This document shows, in pieces, positions 34,976 to 43,871 of a DNA stretch of 64,000 bases. The first letter of the stretch is position 1, and each line of letters starts with the position of its first letter. Origin of the DNA: Chthonomonadales bacterium (GTDB taxonomy: Bacteria > Armatimonadota > Chthonomonadetes > Chthonomonadales > CAJBBX01). The notes under the pieces were generated by a model. It was not told the origin of the DNA. It made no database searches and saw only the letters and a program-made list of their open reading frames with translations. The position numbers and the translations under genes were made by a program. The DNA lies in NCBI GenBank assembly GCA_027459625.1, contig DAIDHP010000006.1, positions 1 through 64,000 of the forward strand. Direction: 5' to 3'.

Positions 34976-36544
34976 ATGAAAGGCTCGCCTTTTTTTGTCT
35001 TATGGCTGGCAATAATCTCTTACGCTCTCTTTTACGGATATGTCACGATAGAGCGTTATTATCGTTATGACACCACCGTTTTCGATATGGGCATCTTCGA
35101 TCAGGCGATATGGTTGATCGCCCACGGCAAGCCGATCTTTCTCTCCACGCGGGGATTGACGATCTTCGCGGATCATTTTAGTCCGATCCTCTATCTCATC
35201 GCGTCGTTGTACTGGATATGGGACAGCCCGAAAACGCTTCTGATATTGCAGACCGCGGCGTGCGCCTTGGGAGCGCACCCCGTGTATCTGTATGCCAGGA
35301 AACGACTGGAAAATCCTCTTCCCGCTTTGCTTTTCGCCATCGCCTATCTTCTCTATCCCGCGCTTCAGGGATTGAACTGCTTCGATTTTCATCCGGAATC
35401 GATTGCGGTTCCCCTTATCCTTTACGGATGGTGGTTTCTGGCGTCGGACCGTTTCACGCCATCCCTGGTTTGTATTTTTTTCGCGCTGCTTTGCAAGGAG
35501 ACGGTCGGATTGGTGGTTGTTCCCTTGGGGATATATGCGTTTTTCGCAATCGACAGGAAAAAAGGCGGCATACTGGCGACGGTCGGACTTACGGCCTTGT
35601 TCGTTTCACTGGAGACAATCCGTCTCGCCAACCATGGGGTTTCATCCGCATACATCTCTTTCTATGGCGCCTACGGAAACTCCTATTCATCCATTTACAT
35701 AAACCTGCTGACTCATCCCGCTAAGATTCTCGATGCGCTCTCAACCGGGGATAATTTTCGATGCATCATGGACCTCTTCGCCCCCTTGGCGTTTTTGTCC
35801 TTCTCCTCCCCGGAAACTCTCGCCATCGCCGCGCCCGCCATGCTCTCCAATTTTCTGTCCAATCGCCACTCCATGCACACCATCTATTTTCAATATGACG
35901 CGACGGTGATCCCGTTCGTATTTCTATCCGCCATCGCCGGATTTGATCTGTTTTACCGCATGTTTTCGGACCGCCCTTACGTTCAAGGAATTTGGCGCGC
36001 GTTGGTAATCCTGACACTTATCGGATGCGTTGCGTATGGCGTTCGGAATGATCAGGCGATAGGGAACCCAGCGTTATTCAGGATTTCCAACCGATATTAC
36101 GACGCCGCCGCAATCAACGATGGTCTCTCCCTCATTCCCCTGAACGCATCCGTATCCGCTCAATCCGCCATCGCCTCGCATCTCGCCCATAGGCTCCAAA
36201 TCTATATGTTCCCAAATCCCTTTCAACGGGTATGCTGGGGAAACAGCGTCACCGCATTGAATCAGGAGGAGGGAATGGATTTGCAAGTGAAATCACTTGA
36301 CTATTACAAAACGGCGATTGAAAATGAAAAAGTCTTGTATATCGTCCTAGGTCCTTTTGATTCATCGCATTTCCCGCTTCAGGGGGATATTTTTCTTAAG
36401 CTAGTCCATATTTTCCTGTCGGACAAGCATTACGGAGCGATTTGGGCGAATCAGATTATCATCCTTAAGCGTGGGGCGGATTACAATTCCGGACGTCGCC
36501 TATTGCAACATTCCGGGTTTCCGGAATATATAACCATGCAATAA
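34976..36544 (+). CDS. DUF2079 family multi-pass membrane protein
   Basis: A 522-residue integral membrane protein with about ten transmembrane segments. The N-terminal signature YDTTVFDMGIFDQAIWLIAHGKP, followed by ADHFSPILYLIASLYW, is typical of DUF2079. These proteins resemble GT-C glycosyltransferases, with an Asp in the first large loop (here FDMGIFDQ) as a candidate catalytic residue. The C-terminal third (NASVSAQSAIASHLAHRLQIYMFPNPF) is an outer domain. It is followed by the PIG-V-like gene on the same strand, so the pair may build a surface glycan. That is inference from fold and neighbourhood. Confidence 0.85.
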   Translation: MKGSPFFVLWLAIISYALFYGYVTIERYYRYDTTVFDMGIFDQAIWLIAHGKPIFLSTRGLTIFADHFSPILYLIASLYWIWDSPKTLLILQTAACALGAHPVYLYARKRLENPLPALLFAIAYLLYPALQGLNCFDFHPESIAVPLILYGWWFLASDRFTPSLVCIFFALLCKETVGLVVVPLGIYAFFAIDRKKGGILATVGLTALFVSLETIRLANHGVSSAYISFYGAYGNSYSSIYINLLTHPAKILDALSTGDNFRCIMDLFAPLAFLSFSSPETLAIAAPAMLSNFLSNRHSMHTIYFQYDATVIPFVFLSAIAGFDLFYRMFSDRPYVQGIWRALVILTLIGCVAYGVRNDQAIGNPALFRISNRYYDAAAINDGLSLIPLNASVSAQSAIASHLAHRLQIYMFPNPFQRVCWGNSVTALNQEEGMDLQVKSLDYYKTAIENEKVLYIVLGPFDSSHFPLQGDIFLKLVHIFLSDKHYGAIWANQIIILKRGADYNSGRRLLQHSGFPEYITMQ

Positions 36545-36565
36545 AAAAGATAATTACTGGAAATC

Positions 36566-36637
36566 GCAAAATTCAAAATCTGAGATTGATACCGCTCATT
36601 TCGACGTTTGAAGAAATAGCCGAAACGCGAATTTTGC
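36566..36637. repeat. Inverted repeat GCAAAATTC...GAATTTTGC
   Basis: GCAAAATTC (36566-36574) and GAATTTTGC (36629-36637) are perfect inverted arms about 54 bases apart, much like the pair at 24884-24950. It lies between two membrane-protein genes. Confidence 0.4.
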
Positions 36638-36674
36638 AATTACCTGATTAAGCTGCAATGGATAATTAGGTCAA

Positions 36675-37859
36675 ATGACAATTCCTCCTCTCTCACGCTT
36701 CAAGAGATTTAATCATAATTACTTTAAAAACCAACTCAATATTCCGTGGTTTTTCAATGAGATAGCGCCCGCATATATATTCAGCCGATTGGGTTTGATC
36801 CTGGTTGGCGTGATGGCGCTTGCCACGCTTCCCTTTTCAACCTATCCCGGCGTATGGCAATTCTCCGCCAATCCTTTCATAAATATGTGGTCTCGCTGGG
36901 ACGCCGGTTGGTATCTATCCATAGCCGAAAAAGGCTATTCCTATCATCCCGGAGTTCAAAGCAGTATCAACTTCGCCCCGCTCTATCCTGTGATAATGGG
37001 CACTGTCTGTCGGATTTTTCATGGCCATTCTCACGAGGATATGCTCCTCGCCGGAATCATTCTTTCGAATGTCTCACTTCTAGTGGCGATTATTTTTCTT
37101 TATTTGCTTGTCAAGCTGGATTTTAATGACCGGATATCCGCCCGCGCGACGTTATTTCTTCTGATCTTCCCGTCCACACTGTTTCTTTCCGCCGTCTATC
37201 CGGAATCCCTCTATTTGGCGCTCACCCTTATCGCTTTCTATAACGCCCGATGAGGCGTATGGTTGCTCGCCGGTGTGTTTGGAGGCTTGGCGGCGTTAAC
37301 CAGACCTTACGGCATTATCCTTGTCGTTCCCTTCCTCTATGAATACATGGATCAGCGAAACTTCCGTTTGCGTTCCGTTCGGTGGGATATCCTTGGCATC
37401 GGATTAACGGTCGCCATCTTTTCGGTCTGGCCCTGTTATCTTTATAAAAAATTCGGCAAACCATTCCTTTTCCTACTCTCTCAATCCTACTGGCATAGAA
37501 TTCCGGCCCCTCCGTGGATTGTCATAGCGAATTTTTTCAGCGCTCCCTTGACGGTGCATGGCCCGGGTCATTCCCTGATAGATTTGTCATTCACAATACT
37601 TTCCATCGCTTTATTCATTTATTCAATCGGTATCATGCGAGGCAGTTACGTCGCATACGAGGGATTGGCCTTACTGTGTATCATTTCCTCGGGATTGCTG
37701 GTTTCGATGATGCGATACGATCTGGATATCTTCCCGTTGTTCATCTCCCTGGCTTTGCTGGGACGCCATCGGGGTGCGCGGAGTTCAGTCACGACTCTCT
37801 TCGCATGTCTGTCCGGCTTTTTCATGGCCGCGTTCGCACTCTGGTATTGGGTGGCGTAA
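36675..37859 (+). pseudogene. PIG-V-like mannosyltransferase with in-frame TGA
   Basis: A multi-pass GT-C type glycosyltransferase related to PIG-V mannosyltransferases. The first half (192 codons) has WSRWDAGWYLSIAEKGY, whose RWD.xWY pattern with an Asp is the expected catalytic loop, then INFAPLYPV and FPSTLFLSAVYPESLYLALT. TGA at 37251-37253 stops it after YNAR. The same frame goes straight on with GVWLLAGVFGGLAALTRPYG, a conserved family stretch, to TAA 37857. The total of about 394 codons is the family length. One nonsense change (CGA or TGG to TGA) is enough. The product may be lost or very rarely read through. Confidence 0.75.
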
Positions 37860-37911
37860 GGAAAGAAGAGCGGAGAATCTCATGCCAGCATTATTAAATC
37901 AAAAAAAGATG

Positions 37912-37940
37912 TTGACTTATTAGCTTGATTTTCTTATAAT
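37912..37940 (+). promoter_or_regulatory. Strong sigma-70 promoter
   Basis: TTGACT (37912-37917), a 17-base spacer and TATAAT (37935-37940). It lies 50 bases before ATG 37991 of the broken sigma-factor-like gene. Confidence 0.75.
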
Positions 37941-37990
37941 ACGCCTGACAAACTAAGTCTTTAAGCCGTTAATGATGAAAGGAGAGACAG

Positions 37991-38566
37991 ATGCGCTGCA
38001 CAAGCGACCCGTGTGAAGCCTGTTTGGAAAAGGAGATACGGTATTGGTGTGATCATTACCATATTGACTACCATGAAAAGGAGGACTGTGTTAGTGTGTT
38101 TGTAATTACAGCCCTTCTCCTGGATTCCCGTATAAACAAAGCGATCCGAAGCAAAAAATGCTGAACAAGGTTTGTGTCGATTTGCGCAAGACGCTTCTCC
38201 ATCGGTTGCGCCAGGAAGCTTGAAGCGGATAAAAAGAAATTTGCGCCCATGAATGATTCCCGAACGAATAATTGTCTTCGCAACAATGATTCCAACCAGC
38301 AACGCATAGATCCTGAAAAAGAGGCATTGAAAAAAGAATTTTGGAAACGAATTGATGAAGCGATGGAACTCCTCAAACCGCTTGAAAGAGAGACGCTCTC
38401 GCTAAAAATAAGAGACGGGGAATCAATAAGTTCAATTTCATCCATTTTAAAAATATCTGAAAATTACGCGCGTCAAATCATTTTTCGCGGACGTAAACAT
38501 TTGATCGAGATATTAAAAAGGCAAGGGATGTCATACAGGGTAATAAAGGATTACATGATGTGTTAA
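37991..38566 (+). pseudogene. Sigma-70-like factor, frameshifted
   Basis: ATG 37991 follows AAAGGAGAGACAG. The first part (57 codons, YWCDHYHIDYHEKEDCVSVFVITALLL) ends at TGA 38162. After a slip in the A6 run at 38153-38158 the next frame gives MLNKVCVDLRKTLLHRLRQEA and stops. The first frame then resumes with KKKFAPMNDSRTN and a good region 4: LLKPLERETLSLKIRDG, then ISSILKISENYARQIIFRGRKHL, the -35-binding helix-turn-helix. Two frameshifts split one protein of about 190 residues. An alternative is a separate region-4-only gene from ATG 38249, but no good ribosome site precedes it. Confidence 0.6.
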
Positions 38567-38651
38567 AATGATAATTCGCTGGCATGAAAATATTCTCTTC
38601 GCAAGGGATATTCACCGCTTAACACCTTATTTAGGCTGAGTGATATTCGTA

Positions 38652-38757
38652 GGGGCGACCCTTGTGGTCGCCCGCAGGGTGCGGATTCATATATCATGTA
38701 CAAACATTCGGAGGATGTTTCGTTGCCGGGCTTGCGGGCGACCACAAGGGTCGCCCC
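38652..38757. repeat. MITE-like element with perfect 25-bp inverted ends
   Basis: The arms 38652-38676 and 38733-38757 are exact reverse complements, starting GGGGCGACCCTTGTGGTCGC. The whole is 106 bases with no coding capacity. It lies between the sigma-like relic and the arabinofuranosidase gene. Translations of this repeat give the well-known spurious residues GRPQGSP and GATLVVAR, found in repeats of many bacterial phyla. Confidence 0.85.
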
Positions 38758-38829
38758 AACATTGGGTTTTACAAGGGATAGCAATACGCCCCCACTTACT
38801 GCGATCCCGTCTCTCTTAGTTAGCACTAC

Positions 38830-40809
38830 TCATCGCCGCACTGTGAGCGCTATCGTGCCGGCGGAATGCGCAGGCAACATAAACTTAGCCCTTCCCTCGC
38901 TAACGGTCACGTCCAATGGTTCCACCCTCACATCATCGGGATGCTCCTGCGTGTTACTTGCATCCATGGACTCAGCCGTGCATGCCAATCCGTTTAGAGC
39001 CTTGACAATGTGCAAACCCGAAAGGCTAACGGAAACGGACGCGGACGAGACTGGATCGTAATTAACGACGTTTACCGCGATACGCTCGCCATCTCTAACC
39101 GCCACCGCGCTGACTACTGGAAGGGGGTTGGAGGAAGCGCCCGGTTCCTGCGGGAAATTGAGGCAACGCACCTCCGTTTGAAGCGTTACACCGTGCGCGA
39201 GCGGCTCGAAAATACGGTAAATGTCGCCGGATGCGGTCATAAACGCTCCGTCGGAGCCGGGATGGAGTATCTGAAAATACCAGGAGTTCAAGCACCAGTA
39301 ATTCGTTTCCTCGCATCGCGGCTCCAGGAGAGCGCATTGCAATATTCCATCCACCATCAAGGCGCTTTTCAACTCGAGAAGAGATTTTGCTGAGATATCC
39401 GTCATGCCGTACATCGCGTTGAATTCCGTAACGAAGACGTGTATCTTTTTTGATAAAGCCGGGGAGTATTCCTGAATTGCTTTGTTGATATCCTTGAACC
39501 TCGACTCGAAAGACACCGGCTCGCCTGCCAGAAGTTGCATCTCAGCCGTTGGAGTGAGCAACTCTATCGGTGTCCGGCTTCCATCCGCTTTTTGCAGGGA
39601 CACTCCTGAGACGAATAGGTTTCTATCTTCCGTCTTGGTCATGACGTCATTTGTGAAGCCGAAGGTGAGCTGATGGTCGCCTGCGGGCAAGTTCAAGGGG
39701 ACAAAGTAATTTTGAACTTGCCCCTTTTTCTGATCGGCTGAAACGCTCAAATTCGCCACCACTTTGTCATCCACGCTCACTTGCAGATTCGGCCAGACGC
39801 CTTCGGCGGGAGTGCCGGAGGCGAGGAAAACCAATTGGAAGGGACCGCCTGGAGCGGTGAAGTTCACCGTGCGGGAGCCGTTGCTCCAGAAGGTGGCTCC
39901 CTGCATGTCCGAACCGGGACCGTAAAAATGATAGATGAGAAATCCTATGTCCTTGCCCGCCATGGAGAGGATATCCTTGAGCCAATCGAAGCCAAGCACT
40001 GCGCCGATCTTTACGGAGGGATCAACAGCGTGCATTGCCACCGCATACTGGTGAACCCTCTCGGCGTACTCCTTGCCAGTCACTCCCGCTCCCTGCCCAA
40101 TGTCGTTCACCTCGTTGCCGATCTCCCAGTAGAGGCATTTGTAGGGTGCGGGGTGCCCGTTTTTTGCTCGCAGACTCGCCCAATAGCGACTCGTGTGATA
40201 GTTCACTCCGCGATAATCGGTCCCGATCCTGACATCCGGGCCGTTTACTCGAGCATTTGCGTAGGCGACCCATGCGGCTGCCTCCTGCGGGCTTCCGCCC
40301 CAGATGGGGGAGCCGGGGAAATAGGTGGCGTTTACGGTGATCAACGCCCCCTTTGCGCCCATGTCATGCACGAATCGCATATGCTCGTCGAAACCGTATA
40401 AGGAGGGGGCTGATTGCCCGTTTTTCAAGGTCCAAACACCGTTCGACGCCAAAGGCTGAGCGCTAAACCACACTAGGTTGGGCTTACGATCGTTTTTGGG
40501 ACCGATTCCCCATTCCCAATGGTAGCAGTTGGTCAGAGAGCCTCCGGGAAAGCGAATCAAACCGATGTGAAGTGGTTTCAGCAATCGGGTGATCCCTGCC
40601 ACCGGTTTGTTTCCCCGAGCATCCCACAGCCCGTCGCCGTATGAGGTCCATTCGATGTTCTGTCCGTAAAAGAGAGGGGGAATTGAGCGCCCCGAGGAGT
40701 TGCCTTTGACGGCGATGGATACGGGAAAAGAGTCCGCCATCGCCGTTTCATTGGCGAATAGGAGTAAAAGAATGAGAACGCTTATAGACATTAAGAGATG
40801 ACGGATCAT
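38830..40809 (-). CDS. Alpha-L-arabinofuranosidase-like glycoside hydrolase (GH51-type) with inserted beta domain
   Basis: A 659-residue exported enzyme of clan GH-A. The signal peptide is at 1-26 (SVLILLLLFANETAMA). The barrel starts with PPLFYGQNIEWTSYG and IRFPGGSLTNCYHWEWGIGP, the substrate-pocket strand of arabinofuranosidases. The acid/base is Glu233 in EIGNEVND and the nucleophile Glu462 in FVTEFNAMYG. Residues about 303-430 form an inserted beta-sandwich (TVNFTAPGGPFQLVF...AGDHQLTFGF) like a CBM, placed between the two catalytic residues. A C-terminal beta domain follows. I chose ATG 40809 with GGAGGGG upstream. It is divergent from the beta-helix protein gene. Substrate identity is inferred. 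Confidence 0.82.
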   Translation of the reverse strand: MIRHLLMSISVLILLLLFANETAMADSFPVSIAVKGNSSGRSIPPLFYGQNIEWTSYGDGLWDARGNKPVAGITRLLKPLHIGLIRFPGGSLTNCYHWEWGIGPKNDRKPNLVWFSAQPLASNGVWTLKNGQSAPSLYGFDEHMRFVHDMGAKGALITVNATYFPGSPIWGGSPQEAAAWVAYANARVNGPDVRIGTDYRGVNYHTSRYWASLRAKNGHPAPYKCLYWEIGNEVNDIGQGAGVTGKEYAERVHQYAVAMHAVDPSVKIGAVLGFDWLKDILSMAGKDIGFLIYHFYGPGSDMQGATFWSNGSRTVNFTAPGGPFQLVFLASGTPAEGVWPNLQVSVDDKVVANLSVSADQKKGQVQNYFVPLNLPAGDHQLTFGFTNDVMTKTEDRNLFVSGVSLQKADGSRTPIELLTPTAEMQLLAGEPVSFESRFKDINKAIQEYSPALSKKIHVFVTEFNAMYGMTDISAKSLLELKSALMVDGILQCALLEPRCEETNYWCLNSWYFQILHPGSDGAFMTASGDIYRIFEPLAHGVTLQTEVRCLNFPQEPGASSNPLPVVSAVAVRDGERIAVNVVNYDPVSSASVSVSLSGLHIVKALNGLACTAESMDASNTQEHPDDVRVEPLDVTVSEGRAKFMLPAHSAGTIALTVRR

Positions 40810-40909
40810 AATATCCCCTCCGCATTGACGAATTGGAAAATCCAGTGGGTATATATTACCGATTCCAATTGGAAAAGCGCATTGTCGGTTGGCTTGAAGG
40901 TGGTATGAG

Positions 40910-43822
40910 ATGGACTTCCGCGATCTTTTGGCATATGTGTCTACTCCGTCATCCCGCAATCGTGGGTATGTCGTTATTTTTCTTGTGTTCATAGTGATTT
41001 TATCCGCTGCAAGTTGCCTGGGAGCGTCCTCTGCTAAAAAAGCTGATTCCATTGCGCCCTTGCCTTTCGAGGACGCACTCGCAAACTCCGACACTCAGTT
41101 CGGCGATATACAAGGAAAATTCGGTTGGAGTTACGGATACATGAGGAGCAATACTTCAAACATAACGGAAACTGGCAAATTTCAAACTTTCTCCAAGTGC
41201 ATTTATGGCATATGGAGAAAGTCCGAATCCTCCTCGCCATGGATAAGCCGCACCTCGATGTCCCCCAGACGAGCCAACGGGGCGATATGGATTCCCGTCC
41301 GCAGATGGAGAACCGTAAAGGAGGGAAGCGTGCGTCTAGTCGGATTCCTTCAAAGACAGCACGCGGGGGCGGAGACGCTGGATTGCAAAGTGTTCGTGAA
41401 CGGAGAGGAGCGTTGGAGCTATCCCCTGGCTCCGAATGACACCATCCCGCATTGTTTCGATATCCTATTGCTTGATACACCCACCAACGCGAATATCGAT
41501 ATGGTACTGTTCCCCTCATCCGCTGATAACGATTCGGCGGTCACATGGACCACACAGGTTGTTCCCGAGCCTTGCACCGCCTGGAACCCCGATCTGCCGA
41601 TCGGTCCGACCTTTACTCCCGAACAAAAAGAGGCTCAACGCGCTGCGGGGACGGCTTTGCTTCAGCAAATACAAACCGCTGCTTTAAAAAACTCACCCTC
41701 ATTCACCATCCCACCAGGGGATTACCGTTTTTCCGCCGATTGGAACGTCTACCCGCATCTGAAGAACATTCGGAATATGGTAATCAATGCGAAAAACGTT
41801 ACCTTTTGGTTTGACCCCCCGGACGTATTCGGCTTGGAGTTTGACGATTGCCGTAACGTAACCGTGAAAGGTCTGACGCTGGACTATGATCCTTTGCCCT
41901 TCTTCCAGGCGAAAATCACCGATATCGACTCCGCTAAAGGCACAGTGACGGGCGATATCATGCCAGGGTACGCGCCAACGGAGACAAGCGGAAATCGCAC
42001 TGTGTTCTATTACCGCCCGGACGGCTCCTTCATTCTTAACGGGGTTATCCAATGCCAATGGAGCCGAGATGGAGACAAGGTGGATGTGAAAGCCCCCGCG
42101 CCGGGAGTCGAAACGGGGGATTACATGGCGTGTCCTATCCGCACGGGGCAGACACTTCGAGTTATCGGCTGTGGCGGGATGACGTTCGAGGATTGCAATC
42201 TTTATTCCGGCGGCGGAATGGGGGTTATGGAGGCTGACGGCCCTGGCGGGGATGTTTTCAAGAGGGTGCGATGCACCCGCCGACCCGGTACTAATCGGTT
42301 GCAGGCGTTCGGAGCGGACGGATTCCACTTCTCGGTTCTTGGCAGGGGGCCCACCTTGGATGAGTGCGAGGCGGCGTATTTGGCGGATGACGAGATAAAT
42401 GTGCATGGCAGGTTCGGCTCGGTAATCAGGAAACTCGCCCCCAATCGTTATATCATGGCGGGAGAGGATAGCCCTTTTGTGCAAGGCGGGAGGCTCTCCT
42501 TTTGGGATTTCTCCACCCTCATGCCGCTCGGGGATAGCATCATCAAGTCGGTGTCGCCTTCGCCGGACGGGAAGGATTGGGATGTCACACTGAAACAGAA
42601 TCTGAACCTGCCCGTTGGAACGTTAATAGACCCTCATAGGATGGACAGCCGTTATTTCGTCATCCGTAACTGTTGGTTCCATGACACCCCGCAACGCTTT
42701 CTTATCAACGGCGCGCCATATGGCTTGATCGAGAACAACACCTTTCAAAACACTGGCGGAAACGTCAATATCCACGAGGAGAGTTGGACGGGTTGGACGG
42801 AGGGGTGTTTCGCCAGCGGGACGATATTCCGAAATAACCGTATTCTTGGGTGCGGAGTCGGAGGCGCTTCAGCGGAGGCGTATTTCCAAGGAGCCATAAT
42901 GGTCGTGGTGGTTCCTGGCGGAGGCAACTACCTTCGTCATTCCACACCGATTCAAAACTTCACCATTGAGGATAACTACCTAGAGGACGTTCCAGGAGTG
43001 CCCATCTATGTGACGAACGTCAACGGTTTGAAGATAAAGGGGAACGTGATTTGCAAGCCATTCAACAGTCCGGGTTGGAAAGGGTTTGACAAACCACTTG
43101 CGGATACCTGCGGAGATCTTCCGAACGCTCCTATCTTTCTGGCCTCCGTCAGAAACGCATTCATTGATGATAATCGCGTATATGATCCATTGGATTTTGT
43201 GGATAACAGAATAGTGGCGACCGGACCAATCATTCAGAACGTCTCCGTTAACGGCAAGCCGCTCTGGAACACCATTGCGGATTTTATCACCGGATGGACT
43301 CCCGAACCTTCTCAAGGCGGTAACGGCTGGTACTATGGATCTATCGACGCTCGAGATATTCTCACCGACACCTATCCGGTCTCGGATTTTCACCCATTCG
43401 CCGTGAACGCCGATGGGTGGCGCGCCGCACCGGGGCAATACCCCATCATTTGGCGCACTCGAATGCATCCCGGCGTTAATCTGGCGGCGGTTCGGCGTTG
43501 GGTCAGTTACACTTCCAACAATCTGAAAATCGAAGGTGTTGTGCAATGTCCCTCCCCATCCAGCGCCGGAGACATCGCCTGCATTTATCAGGACGGTGTG
43601 CGGGTGTGGGAACAGGACACCGAAGATCACCAACCTCACAAGTTCCGCATCTTGTTAAAGCATGTAAGGAGAGGCACGGTGATCGATTTCGTTGTGGCGC
43701 CACATGGCGGTATCGATTACGACTCCACGATGTTTTACGCCAAGATAATGTCCGAGCCTCGCGTCACTCCAAGGAGTGTTGCACCGAAACGCAACAAACC
43801 GAGAGCTATGAAAAGGAGTTGA
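40910..43822 (+). CDS. Secreted right-handed beta-helix protein
   Basis: A 970-residue exported protein with a signal anchor near 20-38 (YVVIFLVFIVILSAASCLGA; AASC could also be a lipobox). A first beta domain (about 100-220, SVRLVGFLQRQHAGAE) is echoed at the C-terminus (GVVQCPSPSSAGDIACIYQDG), as carbohydrate-binding modules would be. The middle (about 250-780) is a parallel beta-helix with repeats such as NMVINAKNVTFWF, FDDCRNVTVKGLTLDYDP, MTFEDCNLYSGGGMGVME and FRNNRILGCG. The layout resembles GH110-type galactosidases and pectate-lyase-like proteins. I did not identify catalytic residues with certainty. ATG 40910 follows GAAGG. Confidence 0.8.
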   Translation: MDFRDLLAYVSTPSSRNRGYVVIFLVFIVILSAASCLGASSAKKADSIAPLPFEDALANSDTQFGDIQGKFGWSYGYMRSNTSNITETGKFQTFSKCIYGIWRKSESSSPWISRTSMSPRRANGAIWIPVRRWRTVKEGSVRLVGFLQRQHAGAETLDCKVFVNGEERWSYPLAPNDTIPHCFDILLLDTPTNANIDMVLFPSSADNDSAVTWTTQVVPEPCTAWNPDLPIGPTFTPEQKEAQRAAGTALLQQIQTAALKNSPSFTIPPGDYRFSADWNVYPHLKNIRNMVINAKNVTFWFDPPDVFGLEFDDCRNVTVKGLTLDYDPLPFFQAKITDIDSAKGTVTGDIMPGYAPTETSGNRTVFYYRPDGSFILNGVIQCQWSRDGDKVDVKAPAPGVETGDYMACPIRTGQTLRVIGCGGMTFEDCNLYSGGGMGVMEADGPGGDVFKRVRCTRRPGTNRLQAFGADGFHFSVLGRGPTLDECEAAYLADDEINVHGRFGSVIRKLAPNRYIMAGEDSPFVQGGRLSFWDFSTLMPLGDSIIKSVSPSPDGKDWDVTLKQNLNLPVGTLIDPHRMDSRYFVIRNCWFHDTPQRFLINGAPYGLIENNTFQNTGGNVNIHEESWTGWTEGCFASGTIFRNNRILGCGVGGASAEAYFQGAIMVVVVPGGGNYLRHSTPIQNFTIEDNYLEDVPGVPIYVTNVNGLKIKGNVICKPFNSPGWKGFDKPLADTCGDLPNAPIFLASVRNAFIDDNRVYDPLDFVDNRIVATGPIIQNVSVNGKPLWNTIADFITGWTPEPSQGGNGWYYGSIDARDILTDTYPVSDFHPFAVNADGWRAAPGQYPIIWRTRMHPGVNLAAVRRWVSYTSNNLKIEGVVQCPSPSSAGDIACIYQDGVRVWEQDTEDHQPHKFRILLKHVRRGTVIDFVVAPHGGIDYDSTMFYAKIMSEPRVTPRSVAPKRNKPRAMKRS

Positions 43823-43871
43823 GCGTGTGGAATCCACCCGAAAACCAAAGGAAAATGGATGAAATATAATT

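Noticed and set aside
33173-37859. TGA recoded as an amino acid in this genome
   Set aside because: Many intact genes in the window end at TGA, and the two in-frame TGA codons sit in a stretch with other damage (a TAA and frameshifts).
38563-38826. A small minus-strand protein containing GATLVVAR and GRPQGSP
   Set aside because: These residues are the known translation artefact of the inverted repeat at 38652-38757.
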